This document shows, in pieces, positions 1 through 8,670 of a DNA stretch of 64,000 bases. Source of the stretch: Pedobacter sp. AJM (GTDB lineage Bacteria > Bacteroidota > Bacteroidia > Sphingobacteriales > Sphingobacteriaceae); the NCBI RefSeq assembly GCF_002197755.1, contig NZ_NHOT01000014.1, positions 1 to 64,000 of the forward strand, written 5' to 3'. The notes beneath the pieces were generated by a model, which saw only the letters and a list, made by a program, of their open reading frames with translations, was not told the DNA's origin and searched no databases. Each line of letters opens with the position of its first letter. Positions within the stretch are counted from its first letter, which is position 1. Both the position numbers and the translations under genes were made by a program.

Positions 1-1
1 T

Positions 2-1297
2 GATGTCACCAGCGTTGCCAAAAAGGACCTTGGGTTAAGACCTTATAACTCCACTAATGAATATTCTTTTTTCAGAGGAGTTTCCGCAACCATCAACCTG
101 TACAAAGGCTTTGATATTACGCCGTTTGTTTCTTTTAGAAAACTGGATGCAAGTCAGGCACTAGACAATAATGGAGATTTGGTACAGTCAACCGTTAACC
201 AAACTGGTCTGCACAGAACACCTTCAGAAATCGCCAATAAAAATGCATTAAATCAACAGGTTTTTGGTGCCACACTGCAGTACCATAAAAATGAATTTTC
301 ACTTGGTACCATTGCTTACCATAGCCAGTATGGAAATCGTTTTATTACCCAAAAAGCACTATATGATCAGTTTAGTTTTACCGGAAAATCGCTAACTAAT
401 CTTGGCATATATTATAATTATACTTATAAAAATATTTATCTCTATGGAGAGGGTGGTAAAAGTATGCCGGGAGGCATGGCCTATCTGAATGGTGCACTTA
501 TCAGCTTATCGCCAACGATATCAGCAGCCATTACACATCGGAATTACCAGCGGAATTACCATAACTTTTTTAATCAGGCTGTGGCCGAATCAAGTGAAGC
601 AGTCAACGAAAAAGGAATTTATATGGGTTTGAATATCAATCCCGATAAACACTGGGCCTTCTCTGTTTATGGCGATTATTTCCGTTTTCCATGGCTGAAA
701 TACAGGGTTGATGCCCCTTCAAAAGGTTATGAATTGTTAGGTCAGGTGATTTACACGCCAGATAAAAACTATAAAATACTGCTTCGTTTTAAAACAGAGA
801 TCAAACAGCAAAATACAGATGCAAAGGTCCCTGTAAATTTTTTAGATGATGTAAAAAGAGAGGGCTACAGGCTCGAATCTATCTGGCAGGCCAGTCCGAA
901 GTGGCGTTTCCAAAACCGGATGGAAGCATCTCAGTACCACAAAGGCCCTGGCAAACCTGAATTTGGCTACCTGATTTATCAGGATGTAGATTATTCTCCT
1001 ATGTTCGCGCGCATAACAGGCAATATAAGGCTTGCATACTTTCATACGCCAAGCTACAATAGCCGGATTTATGCTTATGAGGATGATGTGCTCTACAGCT
1101 TTGCTTTCGGCATGTACAATGGCGAGGGATTCAGAACGTACCTGAACTTGAAGTGTAACCTCGGCAAAAAGTTAAATATATGGGCCAGATATGCCATGTT
1201 CTATTATCGGGATGTGGAAAGCATTGGCACCTATTTAGATGAAATTCAGGGAAACCGGAAATCAGAGATAAAGATTCAGTTGCGGTATCAATTTTAA
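2..1297 (+). CDS. C-terminal part of an outer-membrane beta-barrel protein next to comEC (5' end outside window)
   Basis: The frame is open from base 2, so the gene begins before the window; the TTG at 179 is an internal leucine. The product is rich in alternating aromatic and polar residues, has many short beta-strand-like segments and ends in RYQF, an aromatic C-terminus typical of outer-membrane barrels. No catalytic motif is visible. The stop lies 3 bases before comEC, so the two are probably co-transcribed. From memory of related genomes, the gene before comEC in Sphingobacteriaceae is often a helix-hairpin-helix protein with a C-terminal barrel, which would fit a role in DNA uptake. The helix-hairpin-helix part would lie upstream and cannot be checked here. 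Confidence 0.6.
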   Translation, partial: DVTSVAKKDLGLRPYNSTNEYSFFRGVSATINLYKGFDITPFVSFRKLDASQALDNNGDLVQSTVNQTGLHRTPSEIANKNALNQQVFGATLQYHKNEFSLGTIAYHSQYGNRFITQKALYDQFSFTGKSLTNLGIYYNYTYKNIYLYGEGGKSMPGGMAYLNGALISLSPTISAAITHRNYQRNYHNFFNQAVAESSEAVNEKGIYMGLNINPDKHWAFSVYGDYFRFPWLKYRVDAPSKGYELLGQVIYTPDKNYKILLRFKTEIKQQNTDAKVPVNFLDDVKREGYRLESIWQASPKWRFQNRMEASQYHKGPGKPEFGYLIYQDVDYSPMFARITGNIRLAYFHTPSYNSRIYAYEDDVLYSFAFGMYNGEGFRTYLNLKCNLGKKLNIWARYAMFYYRDVESIGTYLDEIQGNRKSEIKIQLRYQF

Positions 1298-1300
1298 CAG

Positions 1301-3388
1301 ATGCTTAAGGAAGAATATTTTTTCGTCAGAATATTGGCAGCCCTGATACCTGGAATTGTCTTTTTTTATTTGGTTTCAGGAGACCATATGATTAGTGTAC
1401 TTGGTACGATTTGTTTTTTGCTGTACCTAACCATCTGCATGCTAAACATTTTTTATAAAAAACTAAATGCCTATCGGTTTAAAGGTTATACCGGACTGTT
1501 AATTTACCTCCTGTTTTTTTTCCTGGGTGGCTTATTAACTTTTATGAATAAGGAAGAGCTTAAGCCAGATTATTTCACTAAAAAAACTGTTGATTATTTA
1601 AAGGTTATGGTAAACAGTGAACCGGTATTTAATAAAGGGATACTCAGGCTGAAGGTTAAAATAATTTCAGGATACCAGGAAAACAAACCAGTCAAACTAA
1701 GCGGACAAATACTCCTGGCCATCAAAACAGATTGCTTTAAACCATTGAAACTCCGATATGGGGATGAATTATTTATTCTGGCTAAATATTCGGCAGTAGA
1801 GCCGCCCTACAATCCCGGAGAATTTAATTTTAAGCAATGGCTGGCTATACAAAACATTTATGAACAAGCCTTTATCAATCAAAACCAGTTCGTTAAAACA
1901 GGTCGAAATACGGGAAATCCCATGCTTAGGTTTGCCATAAACTGGAGGGAACAACAGGTTATTAAATACAGAAAATACATTAAAAATGATGAAGCTTTTG
2001 CAGTAGCCTCTACACTCATTTTAGGCTATCGTGCCGATCTTTCTGCAGAAACACTGTCGGCCTATGCTAAAACCGGGACCATACATGCCCTTTCCGTTTC
2101 AGGAAGCCATGTGGCCATCATATTTTTTGCGCTCGATTTTTTGTTGGTATTTCTGGATAAACAAAAAGCACTTAAAATTTTTAAATTCCTGCTTATCTGT
2201 ACACTAATATGGACCTATGCTCTAATTACAGGTTTATCCCCTTCGGTTGTTCGTGCTGCGATTATGATCACGATATTTATCATAGCAAAAACTTTTGCCC
2301 AAAATAAAAACAGTTATAATATACTCGCATTTGCTGCTTTTTGCCAGTTAATCTATCAGCCTTTTCTCATCTGGGATCCCGGATTCCAGCTTTCCTATCT
2401 TTCTGTTTTTGGTCTGTTGTACCTGCAGCCTAAAATTTACAACTGGATTTATCTGGAAAACAAATGGTTAAATAAAATCTGGGAATTGACCGCACTTTCG
2501 ATTGCAGCACAGTTGGCTACATTTCCGCTCTGTGTATATTATTTTCACCAGTTCCCGGTTTATTTTCTGCTTGGAAACTTATTTATTTCCCTTCCGCTGA
2601 TGATCATAATGGTTTTAGGTATTGTGATACTGCTCCCCTTTTCAGGCAAACTTGCACCCTTATTTGAATGGATTATTGTAACGACGAACCAGGTTTTAAA
2701 ATGGATTGCCGGTTTACCTTATGCTACTTTTTCATCCTGGTGGATCACACTACCCGGATTAATACTGCTCAGTTTATCACTTGCATTTTTTGTATATGCC
2801 ATGGCAAAATACAATAAGACCTTTCTCTTTGCCGCTATGCTCACTTTCATAATTTACCAGTCAGTACTCTCTTATGATCGTTACAAAGCAGCTAGGCAAC
2901 AAAAAATTATCTTTTTTACCTTGAGAAAAAATTATGCTGCAGCATTTATTCAAGGTTATCAAGCCATCTTATTAACAGATTTAAATCATAATGATCAGAC
3001 ATTTCACTTTTCAGTGAAACCGGCATTAGACCAATTGCAGGTGAGCCATATTAGCATAATGCATTTAAAAACAGATACCATTATACCCAATTTTATCTTC
3101 CAAAACCAACAAATTATCTTTCACGGGTATAAAATTCTCATTATCGATGAATCGTGGAATAATAAAAAAGTGCAGGCAGCTGGTAAATTTAATGCCATCT
3201 GGCTTACAGGCAATACTACTTTTAAAATTCAGAATCTTCCTGAAGAAATTCAATATGAAAATATTATTCTGGATGCTACCAATAAAGACTACAAAATTGA
3301 GCGGTTTAAAAAAAATGAATACAATTATAAAGCACGGCTTCAAATTTTAAAGAAAAATCCTGCATATTTGGTTCAATCAACAGAATAA
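1301..3388 (+). CDS. comEC: ComEC/Rec2-family competence membrane protein
   Basis: A 695-residue polytopic membrane protein. The N-terminal ~110 residues form hydrophobic helices, followed by a soluble OB-like segment (about 100-210) and the Competence domain (about 220-510) with the family signature LSVSGSHV near residue 265. ComEC forms the inner-membrane channel that brings single-stranded DNA into the cytoplasm during transformation. The C-terminal part (about 540-695) is soluble and lacks the HxHxDH motif of the metallo-beta-lactamase nuclease domain found in Gram-positive ComEC, which is usual for the shorter Bacteroidota form. Start ATG at 1301 is 3 bases after the preceding stop, and the next gene starts 1 base after this stop, so a three-gene operon is likely. 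Confidence 0.9.
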   Translation: MLKEEYFFVRILAALIPGIVFFYLVSGDHMISVLGTICFLLYLTICMLNIFYKKLNAYRFKGYTGLLIYLLFFFLGGLLTFMNKEELKPDYFTKKTVDYLKVMVNSEPVFNKGILRLKVKIISGYQENKPVKLSGQILLAIKTDCFKPLKLRYGDELFILAKYSAVEPPYNPGEFNFKQWLAIQNIYEQAFINQNQFVKTGRNTGNPMLRFAINWREQQVIKYRKYIKNDEAFAVASTLILGYRADLSAETLSAYAKTGTIHALSVSGSHVAIIFFALDFLLVFLDKQKALKIFKFLLICTLIWTYALITGLSPSVVRAAIMITIFIIAKTFAQNKNSYNILAFAAFCQLIYQPFLIWDPGFQLSYLSVFGLLYLQPKIYNWIYLENKWLNKIWELTALSIAAQLATFPLCVYYFHQFPVYFLLGNLFISLPLMIIMVLGIVILLPFSGKLAPLFEWIIVTTNQVLKWIAGLPYATFSSWWITLPGLILLSLSLAFFVYAMAKYNKTFLFAAMLTFIIYQSVLSYDRYKAARQQKIIFFTLRKNYAAAFIQGYQAILLTDLNHNDQTFHFSVKPALDQLQVSHISIMHLKTDTIIPNFIFQNQQIIFHGYKILIIDESWNNKKVQAAGKFNAIWLTGNTTFKIQNLPEEIQYENIILDATNKDYKIERFKKNEYNYKARLQILKKNPAYLVQSTE

Positions 3389-3389
3389 T

Positions 3390-4166
3390 ATGGAACAACT
3401 GGTTTTATACAATGTAAGTGACCGAATAGCGACCATCACCATCAATCGTCCTGAAAAGCGTAATGCCCTGAATCCGGAACTGATTGAAGCATTGACAATC
3501 GCCTTTCAGCAAGCCGAAGAAGATGAATGCGTTAAGGTTATCATATTAAACTCTAACGGATCAACCTTTAGTGCCGGCGCAGATTTAGAATATCTACAAC
3601 AATTACAAAACAACAGCTTTGAAGAAAATGTGGCAGATTCAAAGCGATTAAAGAAACTTTTTACCACTATTTACTACCTTCCAAAAATTGTAATTGCCCA
3701 GGTAGAAGGCCATGCCATTGCCGGCGGTTGCGGCCTGGCTACCATTTGTGATATTATTTTTGCCACACCTGAAAGTAGTTTTGGTTATACTGAAGTAAAG
3801 ATTGGGTTTGTACCGGCCATTGTTTCCTGCTTTCTGATGCAAAAAGTAAATGAAACCATCGCAAAGGAGATTTTACTTACCGGAAAAACCTTCCCTGCAG
3901 AACAGGCCTTAAAATTTAATTTAATCAATTTTGTAACAAAATCAGAAGAAATAAATCAAAAGGTTAAAGAATTTGCCTTAAGTTTGTGTGTAGGGAGTTC
4001 AGGTAATTCATTAATGATTACAAAACAACTCATTAGCCACACCACTAAACCGCTTCTAGAAAAAACTTTAGAAACCGCTATACAAATTAATGCCCATGTT
4101 CGGGAGAGTGCTGATTTTAAAAAAGGTATCGCATCCTTTCTGAATAAAGAAAAAATTAACTGGTAA
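3390..4166 (+). CDS. Enoyl-CoA hydratase/isomerase family protein
   Basis: A 258-residue crotonase-fold protein of normal length. Both oxyanion-hole segments are present: FSAGADLEYL (about residue 53) and AIAGGCGLA (about 105). The family's first catalytic glutamate (GGCELA in classical hydratases) is glycine here, while the second survives in FGYTEVKIG. Loss of one glutamate is common in isomerases and in some hydratase branches, so the substrate is uncertain; a methylglutaconyl-CoA-hydratase-like or isomerase role is possible. The start is 1 base after comEC, implying translational or transcriptional coupling although the functions look unrelated. Confidence 0.85.
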   Translation: MEQLVLYNVSDRIATITINRPEKRNALNPELIEALTIAFQQAEEDECVKVIILNSNGSTFSAGADLEYLQQLQNNSFEENVADSKRLKKLFTTIYYLPKIVIAQVEGHAIAGGCGLATICDIIFATPESSFGYTEVKIGFVPAIVSCFLMQKVNETIAKEILLTGKTFPAEQALKFNLINFVTKSEEINQKVKEFALSLCVGSSGNSLMITKQLISHTTKPLLEKTLETAIQINAHVRESADFKKGIASFLNKEKINW

Positions 4167-4189
4167 ATAACTAAAACTGAAATAAAAAC

Positions 4190-4873
4190 ATGTTCAAATC
4201 AATTAAAACAAGTGTTGTAGCCTTTATCTTGGTAGGTACAGCCGTAATCGCTCATGCGCAAAAGAAAATCACCGAGGGTACAATTACCTACGGATTGGAA
4301 TATAAATTAACTGACGAGCAAAAATCTGCCATGGGCGGACAAGAGCCACCTGCTGAATTAAAAGTGAAGTTTAATAATGGCCTTACAAAAATTGAAATGG
4401 AACAAGGTCCGGCAATGATTGGAATCGTTTCTGATAACAATGATAAAACTGGTTTACTTTTAATTGATGTGCCTATTGCTCAAAAACAATTTGCCGTAAA
4501 ACAATCAAAAGAAGATGTGGCCAAAGTACTGGGCGATATGCCAAAATATTCGAACTTCAAAGCGACCGGACAGAAACAAACTGTTGGTGGTTTCAATGCA
4601 GAAAAATATACTTTTAAAGACGATAAAGGAGGTGCACACGAACTTTGGGCAACTAAAGAATTAGATTTACCAAACGTTGGATCGCAGAATTATTTCCCAG
4701 GTCTTGGTGCTTTTCCGGTAAAATATACATTGGTTCAAAGAGGTATAGAAACCACTACTACCTTAAAATCTATTGCTGAAGGTAAAGTTGGTACGATTTC
4801 TAAAGATGTTCCAACTGGATATGAAGTTGTAACCATGGAAGACCTTGCTAAAATGCAGGGTGGTGGTGAATAA
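4190..4873 (+). CDS. Secreted protein of unknown function, DUF4412-like
   Basis: A 227-residue protein with an N-terminal signal peptide (hydrophobic stretch about 8-22, probable cut after AHA at residue 23). The mature part has short beta strands, a GGFNAEKYTF segment like the step in DUF4412/GLPGLI proteins where a protein-bound marker is converted, and a C-terminal VPTGYEVVTMEDL motif also typical of that group. It is likely periplasmic or outer-membrane associated. It follows the hydratase gene after 23 bases and is closed by a strong terminator. Molecular function is unknown; the family name rests on pattern memory. Confidence 0.6.
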   Translation: MFKSIKTSVVAFILVGTAVIAHAQKKITEGTITYGLEYKLTDEQKSAMGGQEPPAELKVKFNNGLTKIEMEQGPAMIGIVSDNNDKTGLLLIDVPIAQKQFAVKQSKEDVAKVLGDMPKYSNFKATGQKQTVGGFNAEKYTFKDDKGGAHELWATKELDLPNVGSQNYFPGLGAFPVKYTLVQRGIETTTTLKSIAEGKVGTISKDVPTGYEVVTMEDLAKMQGGGE

Positions 4874-4897
4874 TTAAACACAATCAATTAATATATG

Positions 4898-4954
4898 GCT
4901 TTTTAACTGCCGGCTTTTTATTTAAATTAGCCGAAAAGTTAAAAAGCTTTTTTT
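4898..4954 (+). terminator. Rho-independent terminator after the comEC-to-DUF4412 gene group
   Basis: Stem GCTTTTTAACT (4898-4908) pairs perfectly with AGTTAAAAAGC (4937-4947), with an inner CGGC/GCCG pair (4911-4914 / 4930-4933) and a T run after it. The T run is immediately before the next gene, so it also insulates the peptidase gene. Confidence 0.8.
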
Positions 4955-4968
4955 ATGATTAAAAATTT

Positions 4969-7137
4969 ATGATTAAATACTTCCTATTCAGATTATCCAT
5001 CATTTGCATTGCGCTTTTTGCTGTGTGCGATGCAAATGCTCAAGGTATTAATTGGGCAAAAGACGGAAATTCCTATTATCAAATCTCAAGTGGAGAAATT
5101 GTACTGGTTACCCTACCTAAAAATGACAAGAAAACTGTTGTTTCCAGAGGTTTACTTACACCCGCGGGTCAAAATAATCCCATCGCTGTCAGGAGTTTTC
5201 AGTTTTCAGCAGACGGAACTAAAGCATTAATTTACACCAACAGTAAAAAAGTATGGCGTTACGATACCCGTGGTGATTATTGGCTGGCCGATTTAACCAA
5301 CAATAAAATCATCCAAATAGGAAAAGATAAACCAGCCTCTTCCCTGATGTTTGCAAAAATATCTCCTGATGGCACTAAGGTAGCCTATGTAAGTAAGCAT
5401 AACCTCTATGTAGAAAATACCGACGGATCAGGAGCAAAAGCCTTAACCACTGATGGAACAGACCGGATGATTAACGGAACTTTTGACTGGGTTTATGAGG
5501 AAGAATTTGACTGCAGAGACGGTTTCAGATGGAGTCCGGACAGTAAAACTATTGCTTACTGGCAAATAGACGCCACCAAAATCAAAAACTTTCTGATGAT
5601 TAACAACACAGATTCCATTTACCCTTATACCATTGCGGTAGAGTATCCAAAAGTTGGTGAAAATCCCTCGGCCTGCAAAGTAGGTGTGGTGAATATCGCA
5701 ACAGCAAAAACCAACTGGCTAAAGGTTCCTGGCGATAACATACAGCATTACATTCCACGCATGCAGTGGGTTCCGAATAGCAATGAAATTATTTTACAGC
5801 AACTTAGCCGTGAGCAGAATGAAAGTAAGGTTTTTCTATGCGATGCAAATTCAGGTGCTGCAAAGGCAATTTATACTGAATCGGCAAAAGCCTGGATTGA
5901 TGCACAAGATGAGTGGAAATGGCTGGCCGAAGATAAGGAATTCACCATTTTATCAGACAAGGATGGCTGGAACCACCTGTACAGAATAAGCCGTGATGGT
6001 AAGAAGCAAACATTGGTAACCAAAGGAAATTATGATGTCATCGATATTAAACTTATTGACGAAAAAAATAATTATGTTTATTTTATGGCATCGCCGAATA
6101 ATGCCACACAAAAATATTTGTTCAAAACCAAACTGGACGGTAAGGGGAAACTGGAGCAGGTAACGCCATCCATCCTACCGGGAACACATAACTATGATAT
6201 CTCCCCGGGTGCCGCTTTTGCACGTCATACGTATAACAGCTCGGTGGTTAGACCCATTGCGGAATGGATGAATTTTACCACAGGAACCCCTTTTACGATG
6301 GACGGAAGCATTACTACACAATTATCTAAACAGGAAGCTCCAAAAAATAAATTAGAATTTTTTAAAGTAACCACTGAAGATGGCGTTGAATTAGATGGCT
6401 GGATGAAAAAACCAGACAACTTTAACCCTGATAAAAAATATCCTGTAGTATTTTATGTTTATGGCGAACCGGCTTCACAAACAGCGGCTGACACTTATGG
6501 CGCAGGTATGAACAGGTTATATGCGGGAGATATGGCTAAAGATGGCTATATCTATATTTCTATGGATAACCGTGGCGCACCTGTTCCGAAAGGAGCTATA
6601 TGGCGCAAAAGCATTTATAAAAATATTGGCGTCCTCAATGTACATGATCAGGCCATGGCCGCAAAAAAACTATTGGCAACAAACTCTTTTATGGATAAAG
6701 ACAGGGTGGCCGTTTGGGGCTGGAGCGGTGGTGGTTCATCTACTTTAAACCTGATGTTCCAGTATCCGGAAATTTATAAAACGGGAATTGCCATTGCGGC
6801 AGTAGGCAACCAGCTGACTTATGATAATATCTATCAGGAGCGTTATATGGGCACACCTTTTCCAAGTAAGGAGGCCTATATTAAAGGATCACCTATTACT
6901 TATGCCAAAAACCTGAAAGGTAATCTACTCTATATTCATGGCACAGGAGATGATAATGTTCATTACCAGAATGCCGAAATGCTGATCAATGAACTGATTA
7001 AAAACAAAAAGGTTTTTCAATTGATGAGCTATCCAAACCGGACCCACAGTATCTCTGAAGGCGAAGGTACCAGCGAACATTTATCACTTACCTACACCAA
7101 ATTCTTAAAAGACAACTGTCCTCCGGGAGCGAGATAA
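4969..7137 (+). CDS. Dipeptidyl peptidase IV-type serine peptidase (family S9B)
   Basis: A 722-residue exported peptidase with a signal peptide (MIKYFLFRLS.., cut near NAQG at ~25). The N-terminal half is the DPP4 beta-propeller and contains DWVYEEEF (173-180), whose double glutamate binds the free N-terminus of the substrate. The C-terminal alpha/beta-hydrolase domain has GWSGGG with nucleophile Ser586, Asp661/662 in GTGDDNVH and His693 in NRTHS, a complete triad. It should remove dipeptides, preferably Xaa-Pro, from peptide N-termini in the periplasm. An upstream ATG at 4954 runs into a stop after five codons, so 4969 is the start. The gene stands between two terminators and is probably monocistronic. 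Confidence 0.93.
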   Translation: MIKYFLFRLSIICIALFAVCDANAQGINWAKDGNSYYQISSGEIVLVTLPKNDKKTVVSRGLLTPAGQNNPIAVRSFQFSADGTKALIYTNSKKVWRYDTRGDYWLADLTNNKIIQIGKDKPASSLMFAKISPDGTKVAYVSKHNLYVENTDGSGAKALTTDGTDRMINGTFDWVYEEEFDCRDGFRWSPDSKTIAYWQIDATKIKNFLMINNTDSIYPYTIAVEYPKVGENPSACKVGVVNIATAKTNWLKVPGDNIQHYIPRMQWVPNSNEIILQQLSREQNESKVFLCDANSGAAKAIYTESAKAWIDAQDEWKWLAEDKEFTILSDKDGWNHLYRISRDGKKQTLVTKGNYDVIDIKLIDEKNNYVYFMASPNNATQKYLFKTKLDGKGKLEQVTPSILPGTHNYDISPGAAFARHTYNSSVVRPIAEWMNFTTGTPFTMDGSITTQLSKQEAPKNKLEFFKVTTEDGVELDGWMKKPDNFNPDKKYPVVFYVYGEPASQTAADTYGAGMNRLYAGDMAKDGYIYISMDNRGAPVPKGAIWRKSIYKNIGVLNVHDQAMAAKKLLATNSFMDKDRVAVWGWSGGGSSTLNLMFQYPEIYKTGIAIAAVGNQLTYDNIYQERYMGTPFPSKEAYIKGSPITYAKNLKGNLLYIHGTGDDNVHYQNAEMLINELIKNKKVFQLMSYPNRTHSISEGEGTSEHLSLTYTKFLKDNCPPGAR

Positions 7138-7158
7138 TTGGTATCACTTAAATCATTT

Positions 7159-7195
7159 AGCGGGGAATCGGTTGTCGATAGCCCCGCTTTTTTTT
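7159..7195 (+). terminator. Rho-independent terminator of the DPP4 gene
   Basis: GCGGGG (7160-7165) pairs with CCCCGC (7182-7187) and is followed by eight T residues. Confidence 0.9.
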
Positions 7196-7290
7196 GGCCT
7201 GGTACCAGGTAATGATTCGTCTTTGCCTAAAATCCTCTTTATCTGTCGTATACGTTTAAAAGATTAATCATCTTTTTCCAAACAATTTAC

Positions 7291-7298
7291 TAATTTTG
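7291..7298 (+). promoter_or_regulatory. Candidate -7 element (TAATTTTG) of the DUF763 gene
   Basis: TAATTTTG fits the Bacteroidota -7 consensus TAnnTTTG. Initiation expected about 7 bases later falls on or near the TTG at 7305, so the transcript could be leaderless. No good TTTG is seen at the usual -33 distance, which weakens the call. Confidence 0.4.
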
Positions 7299-7304
7299 TT
7301 AGTA

Positions 7305-8504
7305 TTGAAACGATCAGGCAGCGCAGATTTACCATTACATTATGGCCACGTACCACCATGGCTGGCGCAGCGCATGGCCAGATTAGGTCTCGCCATTGTA
7401 GAGTCTATTTTAATGGAATATGGCAAGGCTGAAGTCATCCGCAGATTAAGCAGTCCGTTCTGGTTTCAAAGCCTGGGTGCAGTAATGGGTATGGATTGGC
7501 ATTCATCAGGTATTACCACTTCTGTAATGGGTGCACTCAAAAAATCCGTTAATCCACTATCCAAAGAATTAGGGATTTATATTTGCGGCGGCAAAGGAAA
7601 ATTTAGCAGGGAAACACCAAATGAACTTTTAAAAATTGCTGATCAAACTGGTTTAAATGGCCATGAACTGGTACGGGCAAGTAAATTGAGCGCAAAGGTA
7701 GATAATACTGCTGTGCAGGATGGTTTTCAATTGTACCTCCACAGTTTTATACTGAGTAATGAGGGCGACTGGGCGGTGGTTCAGCAGGGAATGAGTGATG
7801 CCAGCTCTACCGCCAGAAGGTATCACTGGCATTCTGAAAACCTAAAATCATTTATTGAAGCGCCACACTCGGGTATTTGTGGCATTAACCAGGGACAGAT
7901 TCTTAATCTTACGGCTAATGAAGCGCATATTACGCGTCAAACGATGATGAATATTACCACAGAATCACCTGGCATAATGGTGTCTGAAATTCAGAAACTG
8001 GTGCTGCCTGATCATCATGAAGTGAAAGCAAAAGATGTTGACCTGAAACGATTAGGTAGCATACTATGGTTGGCTCAGGAGAAACAGCCGGCTGATTTTG
8101 AGGAACTTTTGTTACTGGATGGCATGGGTCCGCGGACCTTACAATCACTGGCTTTGGTGAGCGAAGTTATTTATGGTACTCCATCCCGTTTTTCAGATCC
8201 GGCCAGGTATTCCTTTGCACATGGCGGAAAAGACGGTCACCCCTTCCCTGTTCCCGTAAATGTTTTTGACGAAACCATCAATGTTTTACAAAAAGCCGTT
8301 GAGAAAGCTAAGATTGGAAATTCAGATAAGCAGCAGGCGATTAAATCGCTTCATCAGATTGCCAGGAATGCTGAAAAGGATTTTATTCCAAACCTGAATT
8401 TTGAAAAAGTGATTGAACAGGAAAAAGCAGAAAGCTGGAAACATGGGGGCAGAACAATTTTTGGAAAAGAGCAAGCACCAACAGATCAATTAAGTTTGTT
8501 TTAA
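7305..8504 (+). CDS. DUF763 domain protein
   Basis: A ~399-residue protein beginning KRSGSADLPLHYGHVPPWL, the characteristic N-terminus of DUF763. Homologues usually start with M-K-R-S-G, so the TTG at 7305 is preferred over the in-frame TTG at 7296. The C-terminal third has LLLDGMGPRTLQSL (about residue 280), a helix-hairpin-helix-like motif, followed by conserved SRFSDPARYSFAHGGKDGHP. No signal peptide or membrane segment is seen, so it is cytoplasmic. The biochemical function of the family is not established; the helix-hairpin-helix resemblance hints at nucleic-acid binding. Stand-alone gene between terminators. Confidence 0.85.
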   Translation: MKRSGSADLPLHYGHVPPWLAQRMARLGLAIVESILMEYGKAEVIRRLSSPFWFQSLGAVMGMDWHSSGITTSVMGALKKSVNPLSKELGIYICGGKGKFSRETPNELLKIADQTGLNGHELVRASKLSAKVDNTAVQDGFQLYLHSFILSNEGDWAVVQQGMSDASSTARRYHWHSENLKSFIEAPHSGICGINQGQILNLTANEAHITRQTMMNITTESPGIMVSEIQKLVLPDHHEVKAKDVDLKRLGSILWLAQEKQPADFEELLLLDGMGPRTLQSLALVSEVIYGTPSRFSDPARYSFAHGGKDGHPFPVPVNVFDETINVLQKAVEKAKIGNSDKQQAIKSLHQIARNAEKDFIPNLNFEKVIEQEKAESWKHGGRTIFGKEQAPTDQLSLF

Positions 8505-8614
8505 TGACTGTTTGGTCGCTGTTGAATCAGGTTAAGTATGTTGAGCATTTCTAAGTGTAATTAAGCAAAATTATTATCTTTAGCAATTCAGAAAAATCAT
8601 CATCAGGATCTGCT

Positions 8615-8644
8615 AAAAAAAAGGTCATGGTTTGCACCATGACC
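8615..8644 (-). terminator. Terminator of the gltB-gltD operon
   Basis: GGTCATGGT (8623-8631) pairs perfectly with ACCATGACC (8636-8644). The A run at 8615-8622 is the T tract on the minus strand, directly downstream of gltD. Confidence 0.85.
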
Positions 8645-8670
8645 TCAAAAAATATAAAAATTCAACCTAC

